NCBI RefSeq assembly: GCF_003350535.1
Contig: NZ_QQBB01000003.1
Span: 476,915-540,914, forward strand
Length of the DNA: 64,000 nt
Direction of reading: 5' to 3'
Origin: Microvirga subterranea
GTDB taxonomy: Bacteria > Pseudomonadota > Alphaproteobacteria > Rhizobiales > Beijerinckiaceae
Numbering within the stretch: the first letter of the stretch is position 1; each line of letters begins with the position of its first letter. Position numbers and translations under genes: made by a program. A model generated the notes under the pieces. That model worked only from the letters and a program-made list of their open reading frames with translations. It was not told the DNA's origin and did no database searches. Positions 26,347-37,474 of the stretch are shown piece after piece.

Positions 26347-26562
26347 CTCACGCTCCTGTCGGGCCACGGCAGCGCCGACCATAGGCCCTCCCGACGCGGG
26401 GAGCCACGAAGGGGCAGCCGTCATCGACGTCTGTCAGCGGCCGTCACGCCCAAGTCAAGCGCGCCGCCCCGCCCGCCTGTGCATGGGCCGGTCCCGGCAG
26501 GCGCCGGGAGGCTATGCCCGCAACCGCCTTGCCAGCGGCGGCGTCACGGGCCAAAAGGCGCC

Positions 26563-28440
26563 ATGCTTCACGTGTCCGACCTCACCCACCGCATCGCGAA
26601 CCGGACCATCCTCGACCGGGCCTCCTTCACCCTGCCCACCGGCGGCAAGGTCGGACTCGTCGGACGAAACGGCGCCGGCAAGACCACCCTGTTCCGCATC
26701 ATCCAGGGCGAGATCTCGGCCGAGAGCGGCGACATCTCCCTGCCGCGCGGCGTGAAGATCGGCGCCGTCGCGCAGGAAGCGCCGGCCGGGCCGGAGACCC
26801 TGATCGAGGTGGTGCTCGCCGCCGACAAGGAGCGCACTGCCCTCCTGGCGGAAGCCGAGACCGCCGACGGCTTCCGCCGGGCCGAGATCGAGACGCGGCT
26901 GACCGACATCGGCGCCCATTCGGCACCGGCGCGGGCCGCCGCGATCCTGCACGGCCTCGGCTTCGACGCCGAGGCGCAGAACCGCCCCTGCTCGTCCTTC
27001 TCGGGCGGCTGGCGCATGCGCGTGGCGCTCGCCGCCGTGCTCTTCGCCGAGCCCGACCTGCTGCTCCTCGACGAGCCGACCAACTACCTCGACCTCGAAG
27101 GCACGCTCTGGCTCTACGACTACCTGAGCCGCTACCCGCACACCGTGCTGATCATCAGCCACGACCGGGAGCTGCTCGACACCTGCGTCAACCACATCCT
27201 GCACCTCGACCAGGGCAAGCTCGCGATCTATCGCGGCGGCTACACGTCGTTTGCCCGCCAGCTCGCCGAGAAGCGCGAGCTGACCGCGAAGATGCGGGCG
27301 AAGCAGGAGGCGGAGCGCAAGCACCTCCAGGCCTTCGTGGACCGGTTCAAGGCCAAGGCCTCGAAGGCGCGGCAGGCGCAGTCCCGCGTGAAGCGGCTGG
27401 CGAAGCTCGAGCCCATCGCCATGATCGTGGAGGACGAGGTCCTGCCCTTCGACCTGCCGGGTCCCGAGCGCGCGATCGCCCCGCCCCTGATCGCCATCGA
27501 GGGCGCGGCCGCGGGCTACGGCGAGCGGACGATCCTCGAACGCCTGAACCTGACGATCCAACCCGACGACCGCATCGCGCTGCTCGGCGCCAACGGCAAC
27601 GGCAAATCCACGTTCTGCAAGCTCATCGGCGGCCGGCTCGACCCGCAGAAGGGCGAGGTGCGCCGGCCCTCGCGCATGGAGGTCGCCTATTTCGCCCAGC
27701 ACCAGGTCGACGAGCTGAACCCCGGCGCCACCGCCTACGACCATGTGGCGGCGCTCATGCCCGACACGCCGGTGGCGAAGATCCGGGCGCGGGCGGCCCG
27801 CTTCGGCTTCGCGGGAGCGAAAGCGGATACGCCGGTCTCGTCGCTCTCGGGCGGCGAGAAGGCACGCCTCCTCATGGGCCTCGCGGCCTTCCACGGCCCC
27901 AACCTGCTCATCCTCGACGAGCCGACGAACCACCTGGACATCGACAGCCGCACGGCCTTGATGGAGGCGATCAACGACTATACGGGCGCCGTGATCCTGG
28001 TGAGCCACGACCGCTTCCTGATCGAGGCCTGCGCCGACCGGCTCTGGATCGTCGGCAACGGCACCGTGAAGCCCTTCGACGGCGACATGGACGATTACCG
28101 CCAGCTCGTGCTGTCGGGGGATCTCGCGCCGCAGACCCGCAACGACAAGCCGCAGGCGCCCTCGACATCGCGCACCGACGAGCGCCGTGCGGCCGCCGAG
28201 CGCCGGGTGGCGCTCGCCCCCTTGCGCAAGAAGCTGGAGGCGCTCGAGGCCCGGATGGCGAAGCTCACCGACGTGATCGGCAAGGTCGATGCGGCATTGG
28301 CCGACGGCACCGCGTTCCAGAAGGACCCAGCCAAGGCAAGCGAGCTGGCGAAGATGCGCGCCGAGGCGGCCCAGACCCTGGCCTCCGTCGAGGAGGAATG
28401 GCTGGCGCTGAGCGAGGAGATCGAGACTGCAGGCGCGTGA
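26563..28440 (+). CDS. ABC-F family ATPase (YheS/Uup-like)
   Basis: A 625-residue soluble protein with two ABC domains and no membrane helices. Walker A sites are GRNGAGKTT (about 35) and GANGNGKST (about 345). Signatures are FSGGWRMRVALA and LSGGEKARLLMGLA. The charged linker between them (about 230-300, KRELTAKMRAKQEAERKHLQ) is the ABC-F P-site interaction motif. A coiled-coil tail runs from about 540. ABC-F proteins act on ribosomes rather than as transporters. YFAQHQVDEL favours the YheS branch. The first ATG with a full Walker domain is at 26563; the longer frame is a shadow of the dehydrogenase gene. Confidence 0.9.
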   Translation: MLHVSDLTHRIANRTILDRASFTLPTGGKVGLVGRNGAGKTTLFRIIQGEISAESGDISLPRGVKIGAVAQEAPAGPETLIEVVLAADKERTALLAEAETADGFRRAEIETRLTDIGAHSAPARAAAILHGLGFDAEAQNRPCSSFSGGWRMRVALAAVLFAEPDLLLLDEPTNYLDLEGTLWLYDYLSRYPHTVLIISHDRELLDTCVNHILHLDQGKLAIYRGGYTSFARQLAEKRELTAKMRAKQEAERKHLQAFVDRFKAKASKARQAQSRVKRLAKLEPIAMIVEDEVLPFDLPGPERAIAPPLIAIEGAAAGYGERTILERLNLTIQPDDRIALLGANGNGKSTFCKLIGGRLDPQKGEVRRPSRMEVAYFAQHQVDELNPGATAYDHVAALMPDTPVAKIRARAARFGFAGAKADTPVSSLSGGEKARLLMGLAAFHGPNLLILDEPTNHLDIDSRTALMEAINDYTGAVILVSHDRFLIEACADRLWIVGNGTVKPFDGDMDDYRQLVLSGDLAPQTRNDKPQAPSTSRTDERRAAAERRVALAPLRKKLEALEARMAKLTDVIGKVDAALADGTAFQKDPAKASELAKMRAEAAQTLASVEEEWLALSEEIETAGA

Positions 28441-28444
28441 CCGC

Positions 28445-28822
28445 CTACTTCACCACCCGGTCGAGCCGGTTGTTGACGAAGAAGTAGAGCTCGCGTCCGC
28501 CAGGCTCGGAATAGAGCACCTGCACCTCCCGCTGACCCTTGCCGCTCTCGCCGACGAGCACGTCGGTCGCGGGCTTGCCCTTCAGGCGTACGAGGTCGCA
28601 TTCGGTGATGCCGGGCTCAATGGATGTCGCCGCACCAGCAGCGGTGCCGGTGCAGCGCCCGTCCGACCCGAGCACTGGCCCGACGATCGACGGGCCCGGC
28701 GCCGACATCGGTGCCGCCATGGGAGACGCTGCCGCCACGACAGGCGCTTCCGTCCGGCTGCTGTTGCAGGCGGCGAGCCCAAGCGTCAGGAGGGCGAGAC
28801 ACGACACGACTCTTACGCGCAT
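28445..28822 (-). CDS. Small predicted lipoprotein, BamE/SmpA-like C-terminus
   Basis: A 125-residue protein. The first 19 residues are a type II signal with lipobox LAAC (Cys19), so it is probably lipid-anchored. A low-complexity Ala/Pro segment follows (about 25-50). The C-terminal GITECDLVRLKGKPATDVLVG and REVQVLYSEPGGRELYFFVNNRLDRVV have the pattern of SmpA/BamE/OmlA-like domains (a GxT..D/E..LxGxP helix followed by strands). This resemblance is by eye. It lies 4 nt from the convergent ABC-F stop, immediately downstream of a carboxypeptidase gene. Confidence 0.65.
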   Translation of the reverse strand: MRVRVVSCLALLTLGLAACNSSRTEAPVVAAASPMAAPMSAPGPSIVGPVLGSDGRCTGTAAGAATSIEPGITECDLVRLKGKPATDVLVGESGKGQREVQVLYSEPGGRELYFFVNNRLDRVVK

Positions 28823-28827
28823 TCCGT

Positions 28828-30384
28828 TCAATCCCTGTTGTCGCCGGCCCTGGCCTGCAGCGCCTCCTCGTAGAGCCGCTGCACGTCGTCCCGGAAGGCC
28901 TGACGCGAGTCCTGGCGCGAATAGAACATGTGGCCGCCTTCGTAAACCTTGAGCGTGAGGCGCTTCTCGGATCCGAGGTCCGGCACCTGGTTCAAGAGCA
29001 TCTGCGAGGCGTAGTACGGCGTCACGAGGTCGGTGAAGCCGTGGGTCACCAGAACCCGCAGCTTCCCGTCGAGCGCGAGAGCCTGGCGCATCTCGTCCAT
29101 GTTGTCCGGCGCGCTGCGCCCGCCGCCCCAGCGCCATGCCTGGTTCACGGAGCCGTTGAGCAGGTTGTAGCGCCCGTCCGCCTTGTAGTTCAGGGTGCGG
29201 GTCAGGTGGTCGATGACGGCGCTCGTGAGCGGCGCCGTCATGGCGTCGAGAACCGGATCCTCGAAGCGGCTGTAGTTGGCCGACGGATTGGGATCGGCGC
29301 TGCGCACGTTCGTGTCGTAGGCGCTGACGACCGACGCATTGCTGCGGCGCAGCTCCCTCTGGATCGTGCCCACGTCGATCCGCCCCGCGAGGCGCCGGGT
29401 GAGCGCCGGGTCGAGACCGGTCAGCTCCGCCACCCGGCGGCCGATCCGCTCGACCGCCTCGCGGTCCTGCTGGCCCCTGATGAGGTCGACGAGGTACTCG
29501 CCGGAGGCGTAGCGCTCGACCGACTCGAGGGACTGGCGTGTGACCGGGCCCTTTCCACTCTGGGCCGCCGCAGCGAGGGACGGCAGCCGGGCGGCGTTCG
29601 GCAGCGGATCGTCCGCATCCTGGTCGATCCACGCGAAGTCGAGGACCGGCGAGACGAGCACGAGGCCGCTGAAGCCGATGCCCTGGTCACTCTGGAGCTT
29701 GTGGGCGAGAAGCGGCCCGCGGAAGCCGCCATAGCTCTCGCCGGCGAAGAATTTCGGCGATTGCAGCCGGTTTTTCTCCTTGAGCCAGCGCATGACGAAG
29801 GCCGCGAGGCCGTCGATGTCGCCCTGGAGCGAGTAGAACCGCTCCCGCACCTGATCGCCGCCGAGGACGCGGCTGTAGCCGGTTCCCGGTGGGTCGATGA
29901 AGACGAGATCGGTGAAGTCGAGCCAGGTCTCGGCATTGGGCACGAGGTTCGGAGGAGCCGAGGGGCTGATGGTCGGCCCGTCGAGCGGCAGCCTCCAGGG
30001 CCCGATGGCGAGCAGGTTCAGATAGGCCGAGGAGGCTCCGGGGCCGCCATTCACCGCGAAGGTGACCGGCCGCATCGCCGGATCGGCATCCTCCCGCACA
30101 TAGGCCGTGAAGCCGATCTCGGCCTGCGGATTCCCCTGCTGGTCGGTGAGCGTGAGCGCGCCGGCGGTGGCGATGAGCTTCAGGGTGCGCCCCGGAAGCT
30201 CGATCGTGTGCCGGGTGACGGATTCGGGTGGAAGCCGCTGGGATTCGGCGGGACGACGCTGCTCCTGCCGCTCCTGGTTCGCCCGCCCCTCCTGGGCGTA
30301 GGACACGAGCGGCATCGAGACCGACAGGCACAGGGCGGCGAGCAGCGACAGGCGCGAGATCCGGGTCATCAGAGGCATCCTCAT
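28828..30384 (-). CDS. Exported S10-family serine carboxypeptidase
   Basis: A 518-residue secreted peptidase. A signal peptide ends near VSYA-QE (residue ~31). S10 motifs are NGGPGASS (oxyanion region, about 114-121), GESYGG (nucleophile serine, about 217-222), the Asp segment GFTDLVTPY (about 448) and the His segment GGHMFY (about 487). These form the alpha/beta-hydrolase triad. S10 enzymes act best at low pH and remove C-terminal residues. The starting ATG at 30384 has a second in-frame ATG five codons in. The lipoprotein gene follows after 5 nt, so they may be co-transcribed. Confidence 0.88.
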   Translation of the reverse strand: MRMPLMTRISRLSLLAALCLSVSMPLVSYAQEGRANQERQEQRRPAESQRLPPESVTRHTIELPGRTLKLIATAGALTLTDQQGNPQAEIGFTAYVREDADPAMRPVTFAVNGGPGASSAYLNLLAIGPWRLPLDGPTISPSAPPNLVPNAETWLDFTDLVFIDPPGTGYSRVLGGDQVRERFYSLQGDIDGLAAFVMRWLKEKNRLQSPKFFAGESYGGFRGPLLAHKLQSDQGIGFSGLVLVSPVLDFAWIDQDADDPLPNAARLPSLAAAAQSGKGPVTRQSLESVERYASGEYLVDLIRGQQDREAVERIGRRVAELTGLDPALTRRLAGRIDVGTIQRELRRSNASVVSAYDTNVRSADPNPSANYSRFEDPVLDAMTAPLTSAVIDHLTRTLNYKADGRYNLLNGSVNQAWRWGGGRSAPDNMDEMRQALALDGKLRVLVTHGFTDLVTPYYASQMLLNQVPDLGSEKRLTLKVYEGGHMFYSRQDSRQAFRDDVQRLYEEALQARAGDNRD

Positions 30385-30434
30385 GGCGTCCCAGCAAATG
30401 GGACAGGCCGTCTTGGTTTCAAATCACGGAATGG

Positions 30435-30887
30435 TCAGGCCTTGCGCTGCCAGCGCCCGCGCTCGTCCTGCTGCCAGTAGGTCGCCTCGTGCCCCTCGGC
30501 CTTCACCTTGCGCCACTGGTCGCGCGCCAGGGCGAGGGCCTGGACGTCGGTTCCGTCGAACAGGATGGCGATGCGCTGGTAGGGGGCGAGGTCCTGCGGC
30601 AGGTCGGCGCCCTCGGCCAGGAACCGGATGGCGGCGCCGTTCGGGTTGGCGTCCGTGAGGGTGATCAGGACGGGCTGGTCGGCCGCATGGGCCTCCCTGT
30701 CGGTTCCGTGCGGCAGGAAGCTCTCGTCCGTGAAGGTCCAGAGGTGGTCGTCGAGGGCGGACATCCGCTCCTCGGTCGCGACCTGGACCACGGCGCGCCA
30801 GCCCCGCTCCAGGGTCTTCTGGAGCAGGGTCGGCAGGACGGCCTCCAGGGACTGGTTCTGGAGGTGGTAGAAGAGGATCTCGGTCAT
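30435..30887 (-). CDS. holC: DNA polymerase III chi subunit
   Basis: A 150-residue chi subunit of the clamp-loader complex, which links the replisome to single-stranded-DNA-binding protein. It is recognised by MTEILFYHLQNQSLEAVLPTLLQKTLERGWR at the N-terminus and DDHLWTFTDESFLPHG, with VLITLTDANPNGAAIRFL in the middle. It lies just downstream of pepA on the same strand (64-nt gap), the pepA-holC order common in proteobacteria. Confidence 0.9.
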   Translation of the reverse strand: MTEILFYHLQNQSLEAVLPTLLQKTLERGWRAVVQVATEERMSALDDHLWTFTDESFLPHGTDREAHAADQPVLITLTDANPNGAAIRFLAEGADLPQDLAPYQRIAILFDGTDVQALALARDQWRKVKAEGHEATYWQQDERGRWQRKA

Positions 30888-30951
30888 CGGCCCTCACCCT
30901 TCGCGGCGGCATTCGGGCGCCTCATGACGTGTCGGATCCCCTCTCCCATCC

Positions 30952-32442
<1,491 letters not shown>

Positions 32443-32641
32443 GAAACCCTCGTGTTGGTGACCTTGGGGCCGGCGGCGAAGCCGGCTGCGACTTGGTGAC
32501 ATAAAGCATATAGGGCGCGGGATCACGAGGGCCTTTGCCTTGAAAGAAGCGCAATCCCAAGCTGTTGGGTGGGGGCGAACCTTGCCTGGCAACAGGCGAC
32601 AATGTACCCAGGGGCCTCAACGCCCCGGGGCGAAGGCTCTC

Positions 32642-33805
32642 ATGACTCTTCTCGAACGCTACATCCTGAAAATCTCCTTTTCGGCCTTCGTGGCGTGCCT
32701 CCTCGCCCTGACGGGCGTGATCTGGATCACGCAGGCCCTGCGCGAGCTCGACCTTCTCACGGGCAAAGGCCAGACGATCTTCATCTTCTTCACCATGACG
32801 GGGCTGTCCCTGCCGGCGCTGATCAACGTGATCTCGCCCGTCGCCCTTTTCCTTGCGACGCTCTACGCCCTCAACAAGCTCAACAGCGACTCGGAGCTCA
32901 TCGTGATGAGCGCGGCCGGCATGCGGCCGGCGCGGCTGCTGCGCCCGTTCCTCGTGCTGGCCCTCTTCGTGTCCTTCGTGGTCGGGATGATCACGGTCTA
33001 CGTGATGCCGGCGAGCTTCCAGGAGATGCGGAACCTCGTCACCAAGATCCGGGCCGATTTCGTGGCCACCATGGCCAAGGAGGGTCAGTTCATCACCCTC
33101 GACAACGGGATCACGTTCCACTACCGCGAGCGCTCCGGCGACGCGCTCCTCGGCATCTTCATGGAAGACCAGCGGGAGAAGGACAAGGCCATCGTGTACC
33201 TCGCCGAGCGGGGCCAGACGGTCGAGAACAACGGACAGGCCTATCTCGTCCTGGAGAAGGGCAGCGTCCAGCGCAAGGTGCCGAACAGCCGCGATTCCTC
33301 GATCGTTGCCTTCGAACGCTATGCCGTGGACCTCGCGGCCTTCAACCAGGACGGGGACGGCGAAACGATCTACAAGCCGCGCGAGCGGAGCACGACGCAG
33401 CTCATGTTCCCCGACAAGTCCGAGTTCCTGTACCAGATCCAGACGGGCCGGTTCCGGGCCGAGCTGCATGAGCGCCTTTCGGCCTGGCTCTATCCGCTGG
33501 CCATGATGGCGATCGCCTTCGCGGCGCTGGGCGATCCGCGCACGACCCGCCAGGGCCGCGGCCTCGCGATCGCCGGAGCGGTCGTGGCCGTCGTGGTGCT
33601 GCGAATCGCAGGCTTTGCCGCCTCCAGTGCGGCGGTGCGGTCGCATGCGGCGGTCCCCATCATCTATGCCGTGCCGGTGGGGGCGATCGTCGTCTCGCTC
33701 GTGATGGTCCTGCAGAGCGGGGTCATCCGCTCCATCCAGGCGAAGCTGAGAGGCGCCGGCCGCGCGGCGCCGCCCCCTTCCACGCCCAACACGCAGAAGG
33801 CTTGA
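32642..33805 (+). CDS. lptF: LPS export permease LptF
   Basis: A 387-residue YjgP/YjgQ-family protein. It has three N-terminal helices (about 12-32, 45-75, 95-125), a periplasmic beta-jellyroll (about 130-265) and three C-terminal helices. LERYILKISFSAFVACLLALTGVIWITQALRELDLL is the characteristic N-terminus. With LptG and an LptB ATPase encoded elsewhere, it extracts LPS from the inner membrane. The ATG at 32642 begins the conserved start. lptG starts 2 nt after its stop. Confidence 0.93.
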   Translation: MTLLERYILKISFSAFVACLLALTGVIWITQALRELDLLTGKGQTIFIFFTMTGLSLPALINVISPVALFLATLYALNKLNSDSELIVMSAAGMRPARLLRPFLVLALFVSFVVGMITVYVMPASFQEMRNLVTKIRADFVATMAKEGQFITLDNGITFHYRERSGDALLGIFMEDQREKDKAIVYLAERGQTVENNGQAYLVLEKGSVQRKVPNSRDSSIVAFERYAVDLAAFNQDGDGETIYKPRERSTTQLMFPDKSEFLYQIQTGRFRAELHERLSAWLYPLAMMAIAFAALGDPRTTRQGRGLAIAGAVVAVVVLRIAGFAASSAAVRSHAAVPIIYAVPVGAIVVSLVMVLQSGVIRSIQAKLRGAGRAAPPPSTPNTQKA

Positions 33806-33807
33806 GC

Positions 33808-34893
33808 ATGCTGATCGGCGCGACGCTCGGCTCCTATTTCTCGCGACAGTTCCTGAAGACCATCTTCCTGGTCTTCGCAACGGTCTTCGCCCTCGTCTAC
33901 ACCCTCGACTTCGTGGAGCTCATGCGCCGCGCAGGCGATACGGAAGGCGCGACGGCGCCGCTGATGGCCCAGCTCGCCCTGTTCCGGACACCGGCCATTG
34001 CCGAGCAGGTGATGCCGTTCGCGGTTCTCTTCGGCAGCATGGCGGCCCTGCTGCAGCTCAGCCGCAAGCTCGAGCTCGTCATCGCCCGTGCGGCCGGCAT
34101 TTCGGCCTGGCAGTTCCTGCAGCCCGGGCTCCTCGTCGCCCTCGTGCTGGGGGTGACGTCGGTGACGATCTACAACCCGGTCTCCGCCTTCCTGAAGCAG
34201 CAGGCCTCCGCCCTGGAGACGCGGGTCTTCAGCCGCCAGCTCCAGAGCGGCGGCAAGCCGATCTGGATCCGGCAGAAGAGCCTCGACGGCCAGGCCGTCA
34301 TCCGGGCCGAGGGGGCGGTGAACGATTCGACGACGATCAACGGCGTCACGATCTACTCCTTCGATCCGTCCGGGGCGTTCAGCCAGCGAATCGAGGCCAA
34401 GGAGGCGACCCTTCACGAAGGCTTCTGGGAGCTGAAGGAGGCCCGTGTCCTCAGCGCCACAGAGGAGCCCCATTCGTACGACCGGTTCATCGTGGCCTCG
34501 AGCCTCGAACCCTCACAAGTTCGACAGAGCTTCATCGATCCCGATGCGGTTCCCTTCTGGAACCTGAAGGAGACCATCCAACGCATGGAGCAGGCCGACA
34601 TCAACACGACGGCCTATCGCCTTCATTTCGATGTGCTTTTGGCCCGCCCGCTCCTCTTCATCGCCATGGTTTTCGTAGCGGCATCCGTTTCGTTAAGATT
34701 CTTTCGATTTGGCGGTGTAGCGATGATGGTTCTGGGTGGCGTCGCGGCCGGCTTCATGCTTTATGTCGCGACGGAGCTTATGGCGGAGCTTGGGGCGGCG
34801 GGCATTATCAGCTCGGTTGTCGCCGCCTGGTTTCCTGCTGTAGTAGGCAGTTTGTTAGGAACTCTGGCCCTTTTGTACCAAGAGGACGGCTGA
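33808..34893 (+). CDS. lptG: LPS export permease LptG
   Basis: A 361-residue partner of LptF with the same layout: N-terminal helices with FLKTIFLVFATVFALVYTLDFVELMRR, a periplasmic jellyroll in the middle and C-terminal helices (ARPLLFIAMVFVAASVSLRFFRFGG). The ATG at 33808 follows the lptF stop (TGAGCATG), so translation is coupled. A TTG two codons upstream (33802) overlaps lptF and is less likely. LptF and LptG form the inner-membrane part of the LPS bridge ending at LptD. Confidence 0.93.
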   Translation: MLIGATLGSYFSRQFLKTIFLVFATVFALVYTLDFVELMRRAGDTEGATAPLMAQLALFRTPAIAEQVMPFAVLFGSMAALLQLSRKLELVIARAAGISAWQFLQPGLLVALVLGVTSVTIYNPVSAFLKQQASALETRVFSRQLQSGGKPIWIRQKSLDGQAVIRAEGAVNDSTTINGVTIYSFDPSGAFSQRIEAKEATLHEGFWELKEARVLSATEEPHSYDRFIVASSLEPSQVRQSFIDPDAVPFWNLKETIQRMEQADINTTAYRLHFDVLLARPLLFIAMVFVAASVSLRFFRFGGVAMMVLGGVAAGFMLYVATELMAELGAAGIISSVVAAWFPAVVGSLLGTLALLYQEDG

Positions 34894-34930
34894 CAGTTCT
34901 CAGGTTCGAGGGCCTGGCAGGGGAGCAGTG

Positions 34931-37474
34931 ATGGAACGGGTGAAGACAACGATCGCAACGTCTGCGGTCGCGATGGCGCTCCTTTGTGCCGTCGGGTCGA
35001 ACCCTGCGTCCGCCCAGTCCCTCAACGAGAGGCTCAGCGCCAAGGCCCAGTCCGGCGCCGGGCAGGACCGCCTCCTCGTTGACGCTAAGGAAATCATCTA
35101 CAACAACGATAACAACACGATCGCGGCCGCCGGCGACGTGCAGATGAACTACCAGGGCCGGACGCTCCAGGCCGACCGGGTCACCTACGACCGCAACACC
35201 GGTCGCGTCTTTGCCGAAGGCAATGCCCGCCTCACCGATTCGACCGGCGCGGTCATCACGGGCGACCGCTTCGAGCTGACTGACGACTTCAAGAACGGCT
35301 TCATCGATTCGCTGCGCGTGGTGCAGACCACGGTCGAGAACGGGCAGGCCGTCACGACCCGCTTCTCTTCCCCCCGGGCGGAACGCGCCGAGGGCGAGAC
35401 GACGACCTTTGCGCGCGGCACTTACACCGCCTGCGAGCCCTGCAAGGACAATCCGGAAAAGCCGCCGCTCTGGCAGGTCAGGGCCGCCAAGATCATCCAC
35501 AACGACAGCGAACAGACGATCTACTACGAGGATGCGAGCCTCGAACTGTTCGGGCTGCCTATCGCCTATCTGCCGTATTTCTGGACGCCCGATCCGACGG
35601 TGAAGCGCAAGACCGGTTTCCTCGCGCCTCGCTACGTCTATTCGAGCTCGCTTGGCATCGGAGGATCTGTTCCGTTCTTCTGGGCGATCGCGCCCAACTA
35701 TGATCTCACCCTGACCCCGACGATCCTGAGCCGGCAGGGCCTGCTAGGCGAGGTGGAATGGCGTCACCGCCTCGACACCGGCGGCTACAACATCCGCGCG
35801 GCAGGTATTTCGCAACTTGACCCGGATGCGTTCCTGGACAGTCCTGCTGGGCCGGGCGATCGCGAGTTCCGTGGCTCTCTCGAGTCCACGGGCCTGTTCT
35901 ACATCAACAAAAACTGGAAGTGGGGCTGGGACGTCGCCCTCGTTTCCGACAAGTGGTTCCTGCAGAACTACCGCATCCGCAGCGAGAGCCTGAGCTCGAT
36001 CTACCTGAAGGAATCGATCTCGACCTTGTATCTCCAGGGTCAGGGTGACCGCTCTTTCTTCGACGTGCGTGGCTACTATTTCCAGGGCCTTTCCTCGAGC
36101 GACTGGCAGAAACAGCAGCCCATAGTTGCGCCCGTCCTGGATTACAACAAGCGCATCACGCCGCCCGTGGTCGGCGGCGAGTTCTCGATCGACGTGAACG
36201 TGACGAGCCTCTCACGCGAGGCCGCGCAGTTCAACGAGATCCCGAAGCAGCAGACGTATCTCTTCGGCCTTTACGAGACCTGCGCCATTTTCCAGCGCGG
36301 TTCATGCCTGGTGCGCGGTATCAGCGGATCCACCTCGCGCGCCTCGATCCAGGCATCCTGGCGGCGCGAGTTCATCGATCCCGTCGGACAGGTCTGGACT
36401 CCGTTCGCCTATCTGCGCGCCGACCAATTCTGGATCGCTCCGGACTTCAACGGGTACCAGAACTACGAACTTTCCAACTTCATCGGTGGGGAGGACGACT
36501 ACCTGTTCCGGGCGATGCCGGCCATCGGCCTGGAGTACCGGTTCCCGTTCGTGGCCGATCTCGGCACCTCCGGCACGCAAATCATCGAACCGATCGCCCA
36601 GATCATCGCCCGTCCCAACGAGACCCGGATCGGGCATCTGCCGAACGAGGACGCGCAGAGCCTCGTGTTCGACGACACGTCCCTCTTCGATTGGGACAAG
36701 TTCTCGGGCTACGACCGCGCCGAGGGCGGCGTGCGCGCCAATGTCGGCATCCAGTACACGGTGACGGGCGCAGACGGATTCTATGCCAATGCCCTGTTCG
36801 GCCAATCCTACCAGGTAGCGGGCCGCAACTCGTTCCGTCAGCCCGACCTTGCCAATGTGGGCCTCGATTCCGGCCTCGACTCTCGCGCCTCGGACTATGT
36901 CGGCCGCTTCCAGATCAAGCCGAACGCGAACTTCTCCTTCGTGACCCGTGCGCGGTTCGACCAGGAGGATTTCGGGGTCAACCGCTTCGAGGCCGGCTTT
37001 TCGGCAAACTTCGCCCCTTATCTGCCGATCTCGGGTTCGCTGACCTATGCCCGCTATGCCGCGCAGCCTGAAATCGGCTTCGATCAGCGCCGCGAAGGCA
37101 TCCTGGCTGCCGCCCGGTGGAGCGTGACGCCGAACTGGTACGTCTCCGGTTCGGTGCTCCTGGACCTCGACCGATACCTCATCGCCCGCGACCTCTATGC
37201 GGTCCAGTATGCTACTAATCCAACGACCGCCGTCTACAACCGTACCGACACGCCTTACGTCAGTTCCATGAGCCTTGGCCTCGGCTATATTGACGAGTGC
37301 ACCACCTTCTCGGTGAACTATTCCGTGTCACCACGCAATACTGCCGTCACCTCGGGCGAAAAGGACCGCAACCACACGGTGCTCCTGCGTCTGGAGTTAC
37401 GCACCCTCGGCGAAGTCACGTTGAACCAAAACATCAACGGCGATGCCGGCCAAGAAGGCGTCGCGGCCCAGTGA
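34931..37474 (+). CDS. lptD: LPS-assembly outer-membrane protein LptD
   Basis: An 847-residue outer-membrane beta-barrel. A signal peptide ends near ASA-QS (about 28). The OstA/LptA-like jellyroll spans about 45-170 (LLVDAKEIIYNNDNNTIAAAGDVQMNYQGRTLQADRV) and the LptD barrel about 220-840. A CEPC pair (about 165-168) and later Cys residues (YETCAIFQRGSC, YIDECTTF) fit the interdomain disulfides needed for maturation. The ATG at 34931 is one codon after a GTG. It is followed directly by pdxA, whose start overlaps its stop. Confidence 0.94.
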   Translation: MERVKTTIATSAVAMALLCAVGSNPASAQSLNERLSAKAQSGAGQDRLLVDAKEIIYNNDNNTIAAAGDVQMNYQGRTLQADRVTYDRNTGRVFAEGNARLTDSTGAVITGDRFELTDDFKNGFIDSLRVVQTTVENGQAVTTRFSSPRAERAEGETTTFARGTYTACEPCKDNPEKPPLWQVRAAKIIHNDSEQTIYYEDASLELFGLPIAYLPYFWTPDPTVKRKTGFLAPRYVYSSSLGIGGSVPFFWAIAPNYDLTLTPTILSRQGLLGEVEWRHRLDTGGYNIRAAGISQLDPDAFLDSPAGPGDREFRGSLESTGLFYINKNWKWGWDVALVSDKWFLQNYRIRSESLSSIYLKESISTLYLQGQGDRSFFDVRGYYFQGLSSSDWQKQQPIVAPVLDYNKRITPPVVGGEFSIDVNVTSLSREAAQFNEIPKQQTYLFGLYETCAIFQRGSCLVRGISGSTSRASIQASWRREFIDPVGQVWTPFAYLRADQFWIAPDFNGYQNYELSNFIGGEDDYLFRAMPAIGLEYRFPFVADLGTSGTQIIEPIAQIIARPNETRIGHLPNEDAQSLVFDDTSLFDWDKFSGYDRAEGGVRANVGIQYTVTGADGFYANALFGQSYQVAGRNSFRQPDLANVGLDSGLDSRASDYVGRFQIKPNANFSFVTRARFDQEDFGVNRFEAGFSANFAPYLPISGSLTYARYAAQPEIGFDQRREGILAAARWSVTPNWYVSGSVLLDLDRYLIARDLYAVQYATNPTTAVYNRTDTPYVSSMSLGLGYIDECTTFSVNYSVSPRNTAVTSGEKDRNHTVLLRLELRTLGEVTLNQNINGDAGQEGVAAQ

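Noticed and set aside
25102..26562. Long N-terminal extension of the ABC-F protein
   Set aside because: The extension lies antisense to the nucleotide-sugar dehydrogenase and lacks ABC features; the ATG at 26563 starts the real domain.
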